Assembly (NCBI GenBank): GCA_002687025.1
Contig: NYZG01000010.1
Location: forward strand, 5,379 to 11,529
DNA: 6,151 nt
Reading direction: 5' to 3'
Origin: Candidatus Poribacteria bacterium
GTDB taxonomy: Bacteria; Poribacteria; WGA-4E; GCA-2687025
Part shown: piece after piece, positions 5,551 to 6,151 of the stretch
How positions within the stretch are numbered: position 1 is the stretch's first letter
Layout of the letters: each line of letters opens with the position of its first letter
Notes under the pieces: model-generated
Told to the model about the DNA's origin: nothing
What the model saw: only the letters and a program-made list of their open reading frames with translations
The model's database searches: none
Program-made: the position numbers and the translations under genes

Positions 5551-5667
5551 ACGCGTCTCCGGCGTTGTCGGAATCCACGGCTGCGGCGTGTACCTCAACC
5601 ACAGCGAGGACGTGTGCGTCTAAGAACCGAACTCGCAGGTCCAGAACGTACCGAACGGAGCAGAGAG
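5551..5667. other. Intergenic gap before the lectin-like gene
   Basis: These 117 bp hold no recognisable gene and no convincing promoter or terminator. A perfect 10-bp palindrome AGACGCGTCT spans the stop codon of the preceding gene (5549-5558), but it has no loop and no following T-run. GGAG at 5657-5660 is the likely ribosome-binding site of the next gene, 7 nt before its ATG. Read-through from the upstream pair is possible. Confidence 0.5.
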
Positions 5668-6151
5668 ATGTCGCGCGATGCCGATTCGAGACGCAAGCGT
5701 CGTCGAGGTGTCGTCGGGCCGATTGCGCTAATTGCGGTCGGCGTGCTGTCGCTGGCCGTGGCGCGGGCAGCGTGGGAGCGCCATGCGGCACGCGCCGTGT
5801 GGGCGCCGCGGGGCCAACGGCAGGTCGCCCGCGCCACACCCCGCGCGGCCGAATCGCGCGGTCGACGCGTCGCGAGGTCGCCGGCCGTGCCCGTGTCGTC
5901 GTGGATCGTCAATCCAACGACGGGCCACGAATACGCGGTAGTCGACGCCGGCACTTGGGCGATGTGCGACGCGGCGGCCGAGCGTCTGGGTGGCCACCTC
6001 GTCACCATCAGCGACGCCGCCGAACAGGCGTGGCTCGTCGAGCAGTTCGGGCCGACGACGCGCCATTGGATCGGGCTGACGGACGTGGGATCGGAAGGCG
6101 AGTGGCGCTGGGTTACCGGCGAGCCCGTCGACTACACGAACTGGGGTGAAG
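5668..6151 (+). CDS. Membrane-anchored or secreted protein with C-type-lectin-like domain (cut at right edge)
   Basis: The first 161 codons are in the window. The N-terminus is very basic (SRRKRRR at 7-13) and is followed by a hydrophobic segment at 14-33, so the protein is exported or anchored with its bulk outside; AVARAAW around 30-36 could be a cleavage region. Residues about 40-75 form an Arg/Ala/Pro-rich linker. From about residue 82 the sequence reads as a C-type-lectin-like domain: GHEYAVVDAGTWAMCDAAAE (86-105), LGGHLVTISDAAEQAWLVEQ (107-126), the hallmark WIGL at 134-137, then EWRWVTGEPVDYTNWGE (145-161). This is the order of conserved elements in bacterial CTLDs that carry a G-E-P-x-x-Y-x-N-W stretch. 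The calcium/sugar-specificity loop and the end of the domain lie beyond the edge, so ligand binding cannot be judged. Only one Cys (C100) is visible so far. The ATG at 5668 is preceded by GGAG at 5657-5660. Confidence 0.85.
   Translation, partial: MSRDADSRRKRRRGVVGPIALIAVGVLSLAVARAAWERHAARAVWAPRGQRQVARATPRAAESRGRRVARSPAVPVSSWIVNPTTGHEYAVVDAGTWAMCDAAAERLGGHLVTISDAAEQAWLVEQFGPTTRHWIGLTDVGSEGEWRWVTGEPVDYTNWGE

Noticed and set aside
5334..6149. A 271-codon plus-strand frame running through the end of the methyltransferase and the lectin-like gene
   Set aside because: It is extremely Arg-rich and out of frame with both recognisable proteins; the real frame from 5668 contains the CTLD motifs.

Overview
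This 6.15-kb window is compact, GC-rich bacterial chromosomal DNA with six readable genes plus one cut at each edge's side (seven coding regions in all, the first and last truncated). The prolyl-tRNA synthetase is of the bacterial type, and the abundance of G/C in third codon positions, a Gfo/Idh/MocA oxidoreductase and a C-type-lectin-like surface protein fit an uncultured member of a phylum such as Armatimonadota, Chloroflexota or a Planctomycetota relative. That taxonomic guess is weak. No tRNA, rRNA, CRISPR array, insertion sequence, integrase or phage gene is visible.

Left half (minus strand, about 1-2330): a likely three-gene transcription unit read right to left. It begins with a LeuB-like 3-isopropylmalate dehydrogenase, continues 7 nt later with a class I SAM-dependent methyltransferase that starts at TTG, and 32 nt later with proS, which runs off the left edge. 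The first and last are housekeeping genes (leucine synthesis, tRNA charging); the methyltransferase's substrate is unknown.

Middle (2331-3675): a 286-bp divergent intergenic region carries a good sigma70-like promoter for a plus-strand Gfo/Idh/MocA-family oxidoreductase and a TTGACA box facing the leuB operon.

Right half (3676-6151, plus strand): a GC-rich hairpin follows the oxidoreductase, then a second extended -10 promoter drives a membrane protein with an N-terminal zinc ribbon and a CPBP (Abi/Rce1-like) fold whose catalytic residues are mostly replaced. It overlaps by ATGA with a YqeM-like methyltransferase, so the two are probably translationally coupled. After 117 bp comes the start of a membrane-anchored or secreted protein with a C-type-lectin-like domain, cut by the right edge.

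Most of the window is ordinary. I see no convincing new multi-gene system. The points worth a second look are the apparently inactive CPBP protein coupled to a methyltransferase, the Arg-Tyr pair in the coenzyme-binding loop of the LeuB-like enzyme, the acidic tail of the first methyltransferase, the truncated lectin-like protein, and the matching architecture of the two predicted promoters.
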